Positions 30,062-40,843 of a stretch of 64,000 nucleotides of DNA are shown piece after piece. The notes under the pieces are model-generated. The model did not search any database. It was not told the DNA's origin and saw only the letters and a program-made list of their open reading frames with translations. The translations under genes and the position numbers were made by a program. Origin of the DNA: Desulfobacterales bacterium (GTDB taxonomy: Bacteria > Desulfobacterota > Desulfobacteria > Desulfobacterales > SpSt-501); contig JAUQXK010000014.1 of NCBI GenBank assembly GCA_030834695.1, forward strand, positions 27,501 to 91,500, given 5' to 3'. How positions within the stretch are numbered: the stretch's first letter is position 1; every line of letters starts with the position of its first letter.

Positions 30062-31330
30062 ATGACCGATGACCGCTTCGTTCCGGCCAAACGGGCTTCG
30101 AAACCAGCGGACCGCTGCGAGGAATGCCGGCGATTGGAATCCCTGCTGCGCAAGACCGAGCTGGCTCTGGGCGACGCCGAGCGACAGCTGCAGCAAGCCC
30201 AGAAAATGGAGGCGCTCGGGACCCTCGTGGCCGGCGTGGCGCACGAGATCAACAATCCGCTCAATCTCATTCTCTACAACCTGCCGTTGCTGCAAAAAAC
30301 GTGGGCGGATTTGCTGCCGGTGCTGACCGCCCACCGCCGCCATGAGCCCGCGAAGAAGTTCGGCGGATTCACGTACGACTTCCTTCAGGAGCACCTGCCG
30401 CAGCTGATCGCCGATATGGAAATGGCCGCTCAGCGGATGGCCAAAATCGTCTCCGATCTTAAGAATTTTTCGCGTCAGTCCAACATCTCGGATCAGGGCC
30501 CGCTCAATATCAACGCGGCGGTCCGCAATGCCCTGCGTTTATCCCAGAGCACGCTGCGCAAGGCCGGGGTGGCCGTTCATATGGGGCTGGCGGAAGACCT
30601 GCCTGACGTCAGAGGAAATTTGTACAACCTCGAGCAGGTGGTTTTAAACCTGGTGATCAACGCGGCCCAGGCCATCGATCACGCGAACGGGGAAATCTCC
30701 ATCCGCACGGGCGTGACGTTCAACGACGGACGGGTGTGGATTCAGATCTCGGACAACGGGTGCGGTGTCTCGCCCGCCATCGCCGACCGCATCTTCCTGC
30801 CCTTCGTCAGCGACAAGCAGGCTCAGGGAGGAACCGGGCTCGGCTTGTCCGTGACCTACAGCCTGGTAAAAGCCCACGGTGGAGATGTTGCCTTTGAGAA
30901 TCGGCCCGGCGGCGGTACAATTTTTACGGTGCGGCTGCCCAGCTTGATGGAGCGCCAAGCTGCCAAGATTCTCGTGGTGGACGACGACCCGATGGTCCGC
31001 CAGATCCTGATGGAAGCGTTGGCTCTGCCGCGTGCGTATTTGCTGGAAGAAGCCGCCAACGGCATCGAGGCATCGATCCGGCTGGGGACCTACCGCCCCG
31101 ATCTGCTCATACTGGATGTGTTCATGCCGGAGATGGATGGCCTGGAGGTCTGCCGGAGCATCCAGACCGAGCCGGCGCTTGCCGGAGTCAAAGTGATCAT
31201 CACAACCGGCTATCCGGGTCATCCCAAGCTGGACGAACTGGCGGCACTCGGGTTCAGCCACGTGCTGGCCAAACCGTTCGACCTTCCGCTCCTGTTGCAG
31301 ACCGTTCAGGCCCTCCTGGCGCAACGCTGA
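30062..31330 (+). CDS. Hybrid sensor histidine kinase with C-terminal receiver
   Basis: The 422-residue soluble protein has no membrane segment or PAS domain. It contains a CEEC pair (19-22), a coiled coil (23-50), and a HisKA-like helix with the phosphorylated His61 in GVAHEINNPLN. The HATPase domain has VVLNLVINAAQA, the G1 box SDNGCGV and the G2 box GGTGLGLS. A receiver domain (302-420) has DDD and the acceptor Asp352 in LLILDVFMPEMDG. No separate response regulator is adjacent, and the signal is unknown. Confidence 0.9.
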   Translation: MTDDRFVPAKRASKPADRCEECRRLESLLRKTELALGDAERQLQQAQKMEALGTLVAGVAHEINNPLNLILYNLPLLQKTWADLLPVLTAHRRHEPAKKFGGFTYDFLQEHLPQLIADMEMAAQRMAKIVSDLKNFSRQSNISDQGPLNINAAVRNALRLSQSTLRKAGVAVHMGLAEDLPDVRGNLYNLEQVVLNLVINAAQAIDHANGEISIRTGVTFNDGRVWIQISDNGCGVSPAIADRIFLPFVSDKQAQGGTGLGLSVTYSLVKAHGGDVAFENRPGGGTIFTVRLPSLMERQAAKILVVDDDPMVRQILMEALALPRAYLLEEAANGIEASIRLGTYRPDLLILDVFMPEMDGLEVCRSIQTEPALAGVKVIITTGYPGHPKLDELAALGFSHVLAKPFDLPLLLQTVQALLAQR

Positions 31331-31375
31331 AATCCCCGGGGTTTGTCGGGAGCGGGGCTGCAGTCGAAACCCCGC

Positions 31376-31431
31376 CCCGCCAACGCATAGCACCCCCGCC
31401 GCGTGCAACGGGGGGGCTATGAGCTGGCGGG
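31376..31431. terminator. Long inverted repeat between convergent genes
   Basis: CCCGCC, CATAGC and CCCCCG on the left pair in nested order with CGGGGG, GCTATG and GGCGGG on the right, around a 10-base loop. It lies between the histidine kinase and sdhB, which converge. There is no clean T run, so efficient termination is uncertain, though position and strength fit a bidirectional terminator. Confidence 0.5.
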
Positions 31432-31435
31432 TATC

Positions 31436-32196
31436 TTAGTTTTCTTGAGAAATAAAGGCGGCCTTGAAGTACTCGCGGTTCAGCCGTGCGATGTTGACGA
31501 TGGAGATCTCTTTCGGGCAGGTTTTCTCGCACTCGCGGTGATTGGAGCAGTTCCCGAACCCGCAGGCATCCATGGCCCGCACCATGCTGAGTGCCCGCCG
31601 GGCGGCCTCCGGACGGCCGTGGGGCAGCAACGCCAGTTGGGAGACCTTGGCGCTCACAAACAGCATGGCGGAAGCGTTCGGGCACGAAGCAACACAGGCC
31701 CCGCAACCAATGCAAGCGGCGGCGTCCATGGCTCGCTCGGCCCGATCCTGCGGAACCGGCAAGGTGTTGGCTTCGGGCGCATTGCCCGTGTTGACGGAGA
31801 TGTAACCTCCGGCCTGGATCACACGATCCAGGGCGCTGCGATCCACCACCAGATCTTTAATCACCGGGTAGGCTCGGGCGCGGAACGGTTCGATCACCAG
31901 GGTATCGCCGTCCGCGAAATGGCGCATGTGCAGCTGGCACAAAGTGGTGCCCTTGAGCTGGCCGTGGGCACGGCCGTTGACCATGGTGCCGCAGGTGCCG
32001 CAGATGCCCTCGCGGCAGTCGTGTTCGAAGGCGATCGGCTCCTTGTCCTCCAGCGTCAGCTGTTCGTTGACCACATCCAGCATCTCCAGGAAGGACATGT
32101 CCGTCGAGATATTCTTGGCCGGGTGGGTTTCGAAACGGCCCTTGTCGCCAGGACCGTTCTGCCGCCAGATCTTCAGCGTCAGGTGAATGGTCTTGC

Positions 32197-32200
<4 letters not shown>
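31436..32200 (-). CDS. sdhB: Succinate dehydrogenase/fumarate reductase iron-sulfur subunit
   Basis: The 254-residue subunit passes electrons between the flavin and the cytochrome b. The N-terminal ferredoxin domain has the 2Fe-2S cysteines ([10 protein letters not shown], then C89). The C-terminal domain has [12 protein letters not shown] for 4Fe-4S and the CGFGNC to ECEKTCP cysteines for the remaining cluster. Its start overlaps the sdhA stop by four bases. Direction of the enzyme in vivo is not shown by sequence; the related Geobacter enzyme works both ways. Confidence 0.95.
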
Positions 32201-34110
<1,910 letters not shown>

Positions 34111-34131
34111 GGGAGGTCCTTTCTGTAAATG

Positions 34132-34773
34132 CTAGTACCGCAGCGCAATGACGAGCGGCAGCAGGCCGAAACCGAGAGCGACGACGGCGCCGGCCGCAAT
34201 GCTGGCGGCTGAAACCGTCGGCATAACCTTGGGGTGATTGACGCCGAGAGTCTGGAACGCACTCCAGAACCCATGCCGGACGTGGAGCCCAACGACGATC
34301 ATCAGGGCTGCATAAAGAAGCACATATGCCGGCTGGTTGAAGGCGGCCGCGACCATGTCGAAAACGGTGGTGGCCGTCTTGTCGACGAACGTAAAATGAA
34401 AGAGATGAAAGATGACGAAAACCAGGATGACGATACCCGTGTAAGGCATGGTGCGGGAGCTGAGCGTTCGTCCGCCGGCCGTGGCGTGCATGCGGTAGCC
34501 GACGGGCCGGGCCCTGCGGTTGAGCCAAAACAGATACAGTCCGGTCAGGACATGCACCAGCGCAAAAGTGATCAGGCCGGCCCGGAAGAGATGGAGCAGG
34601 GGGCCCAAAGATTGCAGCTTTTCAGCGTAACCGTTGAAGGCCGCCTTGCCTCCGTAAATTGTGAGGTTGCCGGCCAGGTGAGCGGCCAGAAAACCGATGA
34701 AGGCCAGTCCGGTCAAGGCCATCATCAGTTTTTTCCCGACGGATGACCCGAGGGCGGCGGAGAACCAGTTCAT
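34132..34773 (-). CDS. sdhC: Succinate dehydrogenase/fumarate reductase cytochrome b subunit
   Basis: The 213-residue membrane anchor has five hydrophobic segments. Histidines at suitable depths (AAHLAGN, LLHLFRAG, LVHVLTG, FHLFHFTF, GLHVRHGFW) can hold two haems, as in the diheme class. It links the dehydrogenase to menaquinone. ATG 34773 is chosen over ATG 34779 because GGAGGT abuts the latter and is six bases from the former. It is first gene of sdhCAB, with a good promoter upstream. Confidence 0.92.
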   Translation of the reverse strand: MNWFSAALGSSVGKKLMMALTGLAFIGFLAAHLAGNLTIYGGKAAFNGYAEKLQSLGPLLHLFRAGLITFALVHVLTGLYLFWLNRRARPVGYRMHATAGGRTLSSRTMPYTGIVILVFVIFHLFHFTFVDKTATTVFDMVAAAFNQPAYVLLYAALMIVVGLHVRHGFWSAFQTLGVNHPKVMPTVSAASIAAGAVVALGFGLLPLVIALRY

Positions 34774-34851
34774 GCGCATACCTCCGGCAATGAAGGCGTT
34801 TTCTTATTGTTGCGGGGGCCGAGTGGCATAAAGCAAACGATCTTTATCTAC

Positions 34852-34880
34852 TAATTAGAAAAATGAGGGTTGCATGTCAA
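34852..34880 (-). promoter_or_regulatory. Sigma-70 type promoter of sdhCAB
   Basis: On the minus strand TTGACA (34880-34875), a 17-base spacer and TAATTA (34857-34852), about 75 bases before sdhC. The -35 box lies inside the stem-loop of the terminator at 34859-34885. Confidence 0.65.
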
Positions 34881-34885
34881 CCCTC
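34859..34885 (-). terminator. Intrinsic terminator of the HD-domain gene
   Basis: Read on the minus strand, GAGGGTTG, loop ACATG and CAACCCTC form an 8-bp stem, followed by A and five T. It starts 34 bases after the HD gene stop and overlaps the sdhC promoter. Confidence 0.75.
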
Positions 34886-34918
34886 AAGACCGACTGAATA
34901 CGCATCGGATTTGCGCGC

Positions 34919-35485
34919 TCAGGTCGACGCTTCCCGAGCCTGGGCGGCCGGCCACCACCAAGCATCCCGGCGCGTGCCCATGATCGCGCCGGCCAGCGAC
35001 CTTCCGGTTTCCGTATGCAGACGGTCCAATACATGCGGCAGCCAGGTCTGGGGAGAGCGATAGCCGATGTCATCCAAGTCTTTCAATTCGAGGATCAGCG
35101 CCAGCTGGTCGGCATCCCGCGCCAATTTAGCCTCCTGAGAGCTGCCGGCGGTGTACTCCTCGATCAGCTCCTGAATCTGCGTGCCGAAGGCGAGTCCTTG
35201 AACCAGGTCGGCAACGGCGCGGGGCTCATCGGCCCGAACGTAAGCCTTGTTCACGGAGTTCAGGTCTCCGGTGCGGGCTTCCGGAAGATCATGCAGCAGG
35301 CACATACAAATCAGTCTGCGGGCGTCGATTTCCGGGCGCAGTTGGGACATCACAAAAGCAATGAAGGTCGTGCTGTATACGTGTTCGGCAATCGATTCAC
35401 GGCCGGCTCCCAGGAAATGAAAGCCTGAGCGCGGGACGTCCTTCAACATGCGGGCTTCAAACAACAGGTCGGCAATTCGTTTCAT
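34919..35485 (-). CDS. HD-domain phosphohydrolase (HDDC2/YfbR-like)
   Basis: The 188-residue protein has the HD metal site: His35 in IAEHVYST, His65-Asp66 in LLHDLPEARTGDL, and Asp126 in RDADQLAL. This is the pattern of small HD hydrolases of the HDDC2/YfbR group, some of which are 5'-deoxynucleotidases. The exact substrate is not known. ATG 35485 follows GGGAG; an earlier in-frame start would add 49 atypical residues. It ends at a terminator before sdhCAB. Confidence 0.82.
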   Translation of the reverse strand: MKRIADLLFEARMLKDVPRSGFHFLGAGRESIAEHVYSTTFIAFVMSQLRPEIDARRLICMCLLHDLPEARTGDLNSVNKAYVRADEPRAVADLVQGLAFGTQIQELIEEYTAGSSQEAKLARDADQLALILELKDLDDIGYRSPQTWLPHVLDRLHTETGRSLAGAIMGTRRDAWWWPAAQAREAST

Positions 35486-35557
35486 GGCGGCTCCCGTTAA
35501 CGCAGAGTCGTTTTTACGCCAGACCGCCTCTGAAGGCAACGCCAAAATTCTTTTTTT

Positions 35558-35585
35558 TTGACTTTTCATGTAGACAAGGTATATT
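35558..35585 (+). promoter_or_regulatory. Sigma-70 type promoter of the tol-pal cluster
   Basis: TTGACT (35558-35563), a 16-base spacer and TATATT (35580-35585), about 118 bases before tolQ. Confidence 0.55.
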
Positions 35586-35708
35586 AAACATTTGGCATTT
35601 CGCGGGCGCTGCCGACAGGGTTCGCCGCGCACAGGCCCGCCCGGCTATGCCTAAAGCTCGCAGGTACGCGCGGTTGCGCATTCGAAAAAGGGGGCCGAGG
35701 TTTCTTTC

Positions 35709-36452
35709 ATGGACTTTTCACAGTTGGATTTGATCCACATGGTCCGCAACGCCAGCATCGTCGTTCAGATGGTGCTCGCGCTGTTGCTGTTCTTCTCGAT
35801 TGTCTCATGGGCCATCATCCTGATCAAGTATCGCTACTTCCGGCGCGCCTTGCGCGAATCGGCCGAATTCAGCGATTTTTTCTGGAAAAGCCGGGATTTC
35901 TCCAGCGCCTTTGCCAAGGCCAAGGCCCTGCCCGGCAGCCCGCTCGCGCGCATTTTTCGCATTGCCTACATGGAGCTGAAAAAGACCAGCCAGGCCGGGG
36001 AGCCGGTGGATTCCGGCGATGCGACGGCGGCTGCTCCTCACCCATCCTTCGCCTTCAGCGCCCGGTTTGCGGCCACCGATAACGTGAAACGTGCGCTCCG
36101 ACGGGCGATCAACACCGAAATGACCCGCATGACCCAAATGGTTCCGTTTCTGGCCACCACCGGCAACACCACTCCTTTCATCGGGCTTTTCGGAACCGTT
36201 TGGGGCATCATGAGCTCGTTCCAGGGCATCGGGCAGAAAGGCTCTGCCAGCCTGGCCGTCGTGGCGCCTGGCATTTCGGAGGCTCTGGTTGCGACCGCCG
36301 CCGGCCTGGCGGCAGCCATTCCGGCGGTGATTGCCTTCAACTATTTCATGAGCAAGATCCGTATCGTCGAAACCGAGTTTCAGAGTTTTTCAGCAGATTT
36401 TCTCAACATCATCGAACGGGACATCCTGCGGGTTGAAAGGAGAAAAGGATGA
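35709..36452 (+). CDS. tolQ: Tol-Pal proton channel subunit TolQ
   Basis: TolQ with TolR uses the proton gradient to drive TolA and outer membrane constriction at division. The 247-residue protein has three membrane segments (about 15-40, 145-170, 185-210), with PFLATTGNTTPFIGLFGTVWG typical of TolQ/ExbB/MotA. The gene order tolQ-tolR-tolA-tolB-pal-cpoB is complete here, which makes Tol rather than Exb the better name. tolR starts inside its last codons. Confidence 0.95.
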   Translation: MDFSQLDLIHMVRNASIVVQMVLALLLFFSIVSWAIILIKYRYFRRALRESAEFSDFFWKSRDFSSAFAKAKALPGSPLARIFRIAYMELKKTSQAGEPVDSGDATAAAPHPSFAFSARFAATDNVKRALRRAINTEMTRMTQMVPFLATTGNTTPFIGLFGTVWGIMSSFQGIGQKGSASLAVVAPGISEALVATAAGLAAAIPAVIAFNYFMSKIRIVETEFQSFSADFLNIIERDILRVERRKG

Positions 36453-36892
36453 GAACCGGCGACAATCACGACAGCTTGATGTCGGAGATCAACGTGACGC
36501 CGTTCGTTGATGTCATGCTGGTTCTACTCATCATTTTCATGGTGACGGCCCCCATGATGATGCAGGGAATGGATGTGGCGCTGCCGCAGGTGACATCCAA
36601 GCCCCTGGAGACCAAGGAAGAGCATCTGATGATCACTCTCAATAAAGACGGAGAGATCTATATCAATGATTTCCAGGTCACCCTTGATACGCTGCAGGAC
36701 AAGCTGGCGAAGATCCTGCAGGGGCGCACGAACCCCGACGTCTATCTGAAAGCGGACCGAGAGGTGCCTTATGGAATGGTGGCCCAGGCGATGGCGCAGA
36801 TCAAGGATGCCGGTGTTGAAAAACTGGGCATGGTGACGGAGCCCGCCGCTCCCGAAAAAGACGGCAAGAAGACCAAGCCGAAACGCGGATGA
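36449..36892 (+). CDS. tolR: Tol-Pal proton channel subunit TolR
   Basis: The 147-residue protein has one membrane segment with the proton-binding Asp in NVTPFVDVMLVLLIIFMVTAP (residue about 21), and a periplasmic domain. The C-terminal Lys-rich tail (KDGKKTKPKRG) is a local feature. Four-base overlaps with tolQ and tolA point to translational coupling. Confidence 0.95.
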   Translation: MRTGDNHDSLMSEINVTPFVDVMLVLLIIFMVTAPMMMQGMDVALPQVTSKPLETKEEHLMITLNKDGEIYINDFQVTLDTLQDKLAKILQGRTNPDVYLKADREVPYGMVAQAMAQIKDAGVEKLGMVTEPAAPEKDGKKTKPKRG

Positions 36893-37809
36893 TGGACCCA
36901 CGCTTTGCGCGCAAGCCCCGGGACCCGGAGAACCCAGCCATGGCCCGTTCCGTGGCCGCTTGTGTGGCCCTATCGTTCGGCCTGCATGCGCTGGTGATCG
37001 GAGCACTTCTGTATGTGCGTGTGGATTTTTCCAAACCGCGCCTGCCGCCGGGTGCCATCAGCGTGAACCTGGTGTCCCTGCCGGGACCCGGACCCGCGCC
37101 GGGGCCGGTGGCCGGCGACGGCGGACCGCCGGCTGAAAAGCCCAAGCCGGTCGAGGCGCCGAAGCCGGCCCCGGAGAAACCGGCGGTTTCCGTGGCGGAG
37201 CCCAAACCCGTGCCGGTGGCACCGCCCAAGCCGGAAGTCTCCACCGCGCCTCCCAAGGTCAAAGAGAAAAAGTCGCTCAAAGAAGCCACCAAAGACCCGC
37301 AGAAGCTGATCGAGCGCGCGATCGAACGAATTGAAAAAAAGGTCGGCGAACCGGACACCAGTTCGGTAGCATCCGCCATTGACCGGCTAAAGAAAAAATT
37401 CGGAGAGACCGAAAGCTCACCGGCGAGACCGGGACCGCCTGGCGCGGCTGCGGGGCAGGGCGGCGGGGGAGGTCCCTTCGGCGGCGGAGGGGGCGGGGGC
37501 GGACCGGGGCAGATCGAACCGATCGACATCTATCGCGCGACGGTGGCCTCGCAGGTTGAGCGCAACTGGGCATTTTCACCCCAGTTGGCCGGCAGCGACA
37601 AAAACCTCAAGGTGGGGCTGGTGTTTAAAGTACTGCCCAGCGGAGAAATAACGGATATCCGTTTTTCAGAACGTTCCAACAACCCTTACCTGGATGACTC
37701 GGCTTACAAGGCGATTGTCAAATCCAGCCCGGTGGCGCCGCATCCGGCGATCATCAGGGCGCCATATGTCACCGTGGCCATTCGGTTCACGCCGGAAGGC
37801 ATCCGCTGA
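36889..37809 (+). CDS. tolA: TolA/TonB-like energy transducer
   Basis: The 306-residue protein has a membrane anchor (about 20-43) and a Pro/Lys-rich stretch (about 65-125). A charged helical part, a Gly-rich linker (PFGGGGGGGGPG) and a TonB-type C-terminal domain (VASQVERNW to VTVAIRF) follow. It should span the periplasm and touch Pal. Position after tolR makes TolA the best name, although its C-terminus resembles TonB more than E. coli TolA. Confidence 0.88.
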   Translation: MMDPRFARKPRDPENPAMARSVAACVALSFGLHALVIGALLYVRVDFSKPRLPPGAISVNLVSLPGPGPAPGPVAGDGGPPAEKPKPVEAPKPAPEKPAVSVAEPKPVPVAPPKPEVSTAPPKVKEKKSLKEATKDPQKLIERAIERIEKKVGEPDTSSVASAIDRLKKKFGETESSPARPGPPGAAAGQGGGGGPFGGGGGGGGPGQIEPIDIYRATVASQVERNWAFSPQLAGSDKNLKVGLVFKVLPSGEITDIRFSERSNNPYLDDSAYKAIVKSSPVAPHPAIIRAPYVTVAIRFTPEGIR

Positions 37810-37886
37810 CGTATTGAAAAATGGATCGATCCGGCCTACTATGATATTTCTTGAATCCTTCAGATCGATCCGACATAGAGGAGAAA

Positions 37887-39224
37887 ATGGCGAAACAGCT
37901 ACCTGTCGCAATCGTGCTGATGCTGGCGGTGATGTTCATCGAGTGGGTCGGACCGGCCGCTGCACAGCAATCCGGTGAAACTTACCAGTATATCGATATC
38001 CGCAACCCGTTCTTGCGCAAAATTCCGCTCGCCGTCCCCCTGTTCAAGAACCTGAACAGCGGGGCACGGGAGGAAGACAACTCGCGCAAGGCGGTGGATT
38101 TTATGGGCAGCAGCCTGGACTTCACCGGGTATTTTAAAATTTTGGATCGCGGGGCGTTTCTCTTCGATTCGCAGAAAAGCGGCGTGTCCGTCACCGATAT
38201 CAATTTCCAGAACTGGACCGTTATCGGCGCCGAGCTTCTTACCACCGGTACGTACGAACAGACCGGAGACACGGTGCAGATGGAACTGCGCCTGTTCGAT
38301 ACCATCAAAGGCCGCCAGATCCTCGGGAAGCGCTATTCGGGCAATGTCTCGGAGACTCGCCGGATGATTCTGCGGTTCTGCGCCGAGGTCGTTTTCTATC
38401 TTACCGGGAACCAGGGCATCTTCAACAGCCGGATCGCATTTGTCTCTACCGGTTCCGGCAAGAAAGAAATCTACACCTGCGATTTCGATGGGTACAACCC
38501 CACCCGGTTGACCTACAACGATTCCATATCGCTTTTCCCGTCTTGGTCCTCCGACGGCCAGTTTATCGCCTACACCTCCTACAAGGGCGGCAAGCCCGAC
38601 ATTTACATCCGCAATCTCTCCGACAAGCGTGAAGCGGTCATCAGCAACGAGGGAATGAACATCACGCCGGTCTTTATGCCGGACCGATTTGAACTGGCTG
38701 CCACCCAGTCTTTTTCCGGAGATCAGGAAATTTATCTGTTGACTGGAACCGGAAAAATGATTAAAAGGCTGACCAACAGCCGTGGCAGCGATGTCTCCCC
38801 CACATGGTCTCCGGACGGCAAAAAACTTGCTTTTGTCTCCAACCGGACAGGAGGTCCTCAGGTTTATATTCTGGATCTCGATTCCGGTAACGAAAGGCGG
38901 TTGACCTTCGAGGGCAAGTACAATACGCAGCCCAGCTGGTCGCCACGGGGCGACAAGATCGCCTACAGCTCGCAAGTAGGCGGATTCCATCAGGTCTTCG
39001 TGATCGGTGCGGACGGGCAGAACCCGGCGCAGTTGACCAGCACCGGAGGAGACAACGAGTCGCCCTCTTGGTCACCGGACGGGAGCTTGATTGTTTTCAA
39101 CAGCACCCGCGAAGGGCCGTCGCGGCTTTATGTGATGACGGCGTTCGGCACCGATCAACGCCGGTTGTTGCTTCTCAACGGCGAGCAAATGAACCCCAAA
39201 TGGTCTTCAGGTATTTTCAACTGA
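37887..39224 (+). CDS. tolB: Periplasmic beta-propeller protein TolB
   Basis: The 445-residue protein has a signal peptide (MAKQLPVAIVLMLAVMFIEW to AAA) and an N-terminal TolB domain. A C-terminal propeller has repeated SPTWSPDGKKLAFVSN-type WD40-like units (five or so between 190 and 440). TolB binds Pal and controls its mobility. GAGGAGA precedes ATG 37887. Confidence 0.95.
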   Translation: MAKQLPVAIVLMLAVMFIEWVGPAAAQQSGETYQYIDIRNPFLRKIPLAVPLFKNLNSGAREEDNSRKAVDFMGSSLDFTGYFKILDRGAFLFDSQKSGVSVTDINFQNWTVIGAELLTTGTYEQTGDTVQMELRLFDTIKGRQILGKRYSGNVSETRRMILRFCAEVVFYLTGNQGIFNSRIAFVSTGSGKKEIYTCDFDGYNPTRLTYNDSISLFPSWSSDGQFIAYTSYKGGKPDIYIRNLSDKREAVISNEGMNITPVFMPDRFELAATQSFSGDQEIYLLTGTGKMIKRLTNSRGSDVSPTWSPDGKKLAFVSNRTGGPQVYILDLDSGNERRLTFEGKYNTQPSWSPRGDKIAYSSQVGGFHQVFVIGADGQNPAQLTSTGGDNESPSWSPDGSLIVFNSTREGPSRLYVMTAFGTDQRRLLLLNGEQMNPKWSSGIFN

Positions 39225-39267
39225 TCACCATCAACCCAAAATCCTTAAACGAAAAAGGGAGGAAGAC

Positions 39268-39774
39268 ATGCAGAAGAAATTTTGGATGGTGTTGGCATTG
39301 CTGCTGGTGATGCCGGGTTTCCTGTTTACCGTTTCATGCCAGAAAAAGGTGCAAGCCCAGGCTCCGGCCCCGGCCCCCGCCGCTCCGGCCCCGGCCCCCG
39401 CCCCGGCCCCTGCGCCCGCTCCGGCCAAGCTTGAAGTCCCGGCGTTCATGACCGAACGGGTTTATTTCGACTTCGACAAGTCCGTCCTGAAGCTGGACGC
39501 CCAGGCCCTGCTGAAGAAAAAAGCGGACTGGCTGAAGGCCAATGCCGCTGCCAAGCTGCTGGTCGAAGGCAATTGCGACGAGCGCGGCACCGCCGAATAC
39601 AACTTGGCATTGGGCGAGCGTCGAGCCGAATCCGCGAAGAAGTTCCTGGTGGACTTGGGAATTGATGCGAAGCGGATCTCCACGATTAGCTATGGCGAAG
39701 AGCGCCCGCTGGATCCCCGCAAGAAAGAGGAAGCCTGGTCGAAGAACCGCAACGCCGGTTTTGTGATCAACTAA
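39268..39774 (+). CDS. pal: Peptidoglycan-associated lipoprotein Pal
   Basis: The 168-residue protein has a lipoprotein-type signal ending FTVSC, with Cys24 the likely lipidated residue, although Thr at -3 is unusual. An Ala-Pro repeat (about 30-53) leads to an OmpA-like domain with VYFDFDKSVLK, NCDERGTAEYN and SYGEERPLD, which binds diaminopimelate in peptidoglycan. The Ala-Pro stretch is encoded by a GGCCCC-rich low-complexity DNA tract at about 39358-39425, a likely site of length variation. Confidence 0.95.
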   Translation: MQKKFWMVLALLLVMPGFLFTVSCQKKVQAQAPAPAPAAPAPAPAPAPAPAPAKLEVPAFMTERVYFDFDKSVLKLDAQALLKKKADWLKANAAAKLLVEGNCDERGTAEYNLALGERRAESAKKFLVDLGIDAKRISTISYGEERPLDPRKKEEAWSKNRNAGFVIN

Positions 39775-39847
39775 AGCCTTTGTGATTGGCCGAGCCCCTT
39801 TGCTGGCAGCATCGGTGGTTCGAGTCCATCGAAAGTGCGGAACCCAT

Positions 39848-39888
39848 CAGACGGCAAACGAATGCGTGACCGCGTCGTTTGCCGTCTG
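39848..39888 (+). terminator. Strong hairpin between pal and cpoB
   Basis: A perfect 14-bp inverted repeat, CAGACGGCAAACGA and TCGTTTGCCGTCTG, with a 13-base loop. The T run after it is poor (TTGTATC), so it may be a pausing or mRNA-stabilising hairpin rather than a full terminator. Confidence 0.55.
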
Positions 39889-39920
39889 TTGTATCGCCTC
39901 CGGGCACCATCGCGAGAGAC

Positions 39921-40787
39921 ATGAGTAGGGTGAATCGTATGGGCCGTTCAGGAAGATGGCAGTGGCTGCTCTTGCCGTTGTTGCTTATGAGCCTCGTTCA
40001 GGGATGTGCCACGCGACGGGATGTAACAACGATCGACTCCCGTTTGAGCGAAATCGAACTGCGCGAATCCGAGGAGCGTCGGCGGCGCGATGAGATCGCC
40101 CGGGCTCGCGAGGCCAATGAACAGGCTTTGCGCCAGTTGTCCGCTTCACTCCGGGCCCAGATCGATGAACTGCGGGAAGAACTTCGAGGGCTTAGCGGCC
40201 GCACCGATGAGATGGAGCATGCGATGCGCCAGAAGACCGGCACGTCCGAATCGGGAGAACGGCCGCGGGAGGACAAACTGGCTCGTTTGGAGGAGGCCAG
40301 CAGTCAGCACGCCCAACGCCTGGCCCGCATCGAAGAGCACCTGAAGCTTGAATCCGGTGGCGGTCCATCCAAGCCAGAATCGAAGATCAAACCGGATACG
40401 CTCGCCAAGGTCCCGTCCGAGGAGGAGCTATACAACCGGGCCAAACAGGCGTTCGACCAGGGCAACTCCGGACTATCCCGCAAGGGGTTTGAGGAGTTGA
40501 TCCAACGCTATCCGAATTCCGCCAACGCCGACAATGCCCAATTTTGGATCGGCGAGACCTTTTTCCGCGAGAAGTCCTACGAAAAAGCCATTCTCGAATA
40601 CCAGAAGGTGATCGAGAAATACCCCAAGGGCAACAAGGTGCCGGCCGCGCTCCTGAAACAGGGACACGCATTTCTCGCATTGGGAGACAAAGTAAACTCG
40701 CGGCTGATTTTTGAAGAACTGGTGCGCAAGTTCCCGCAGACCGCCGAAGCCAAGTCCGCTTCCGACAAACTCAAGGAGCTTCGCTGA
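39921..40787 (+). CDS. cpoB: Cell division coordinator CpoB (YbgF-like)
   Basis: The protein has up to 288 residues. It carries a lipoprotein-type signal peptide (SLVQGC), a long coiled coil (about 35-125), and a C-terminal TPR domain (EELYNRAKQAFDQGN onwards, three units). CpoB links Tol-Pal to peptidoglycan synthesis. Starts at ATG 39921 or ATG 39939 are both possible; the latter has AGGGTG six bases upstream. E. coli CpoB is not lipidated, so the lipobox cysteine is a difference. Confidence 0.88.
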   Translation: MSRVNRMGRSGRWQWLLLPLLLMSLVQGCATRRDVTTIDSRLSEIELRESEERRRRDEIARAREANEQALRQLSASLRAQIDELREELRGLSGRTDEMEHAMRQKTGTSESGERPREDKLARLEEASSQHAQRLARIEEHLKLESGGGPSKPESKIKPDTLAKVPSEEELYNRAKQAFDQGNSGLSRKGFEELIQRYPNSANADNAQFWIGETFFREKSYEKAILEYQKVIEKYPKGNKVPAALLKQGHAFLALGDKVNSRLIFEELVRKFPQTAEAKSASDKLKELR

Positions 40788-40843
40788 TCGGCTGCGGTCC
40801 GACCGCGGACGGCTCGTGGTTCCTCGGCAACCGGTTGGGCGCG

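Noticed and set aside
39795-39840. tRNA-like T arm (GGTGG-TTCGAGT-CCATC) after pal
   Set aside because: No acceptor, D or anticodon arms can be built around it; probably chance.
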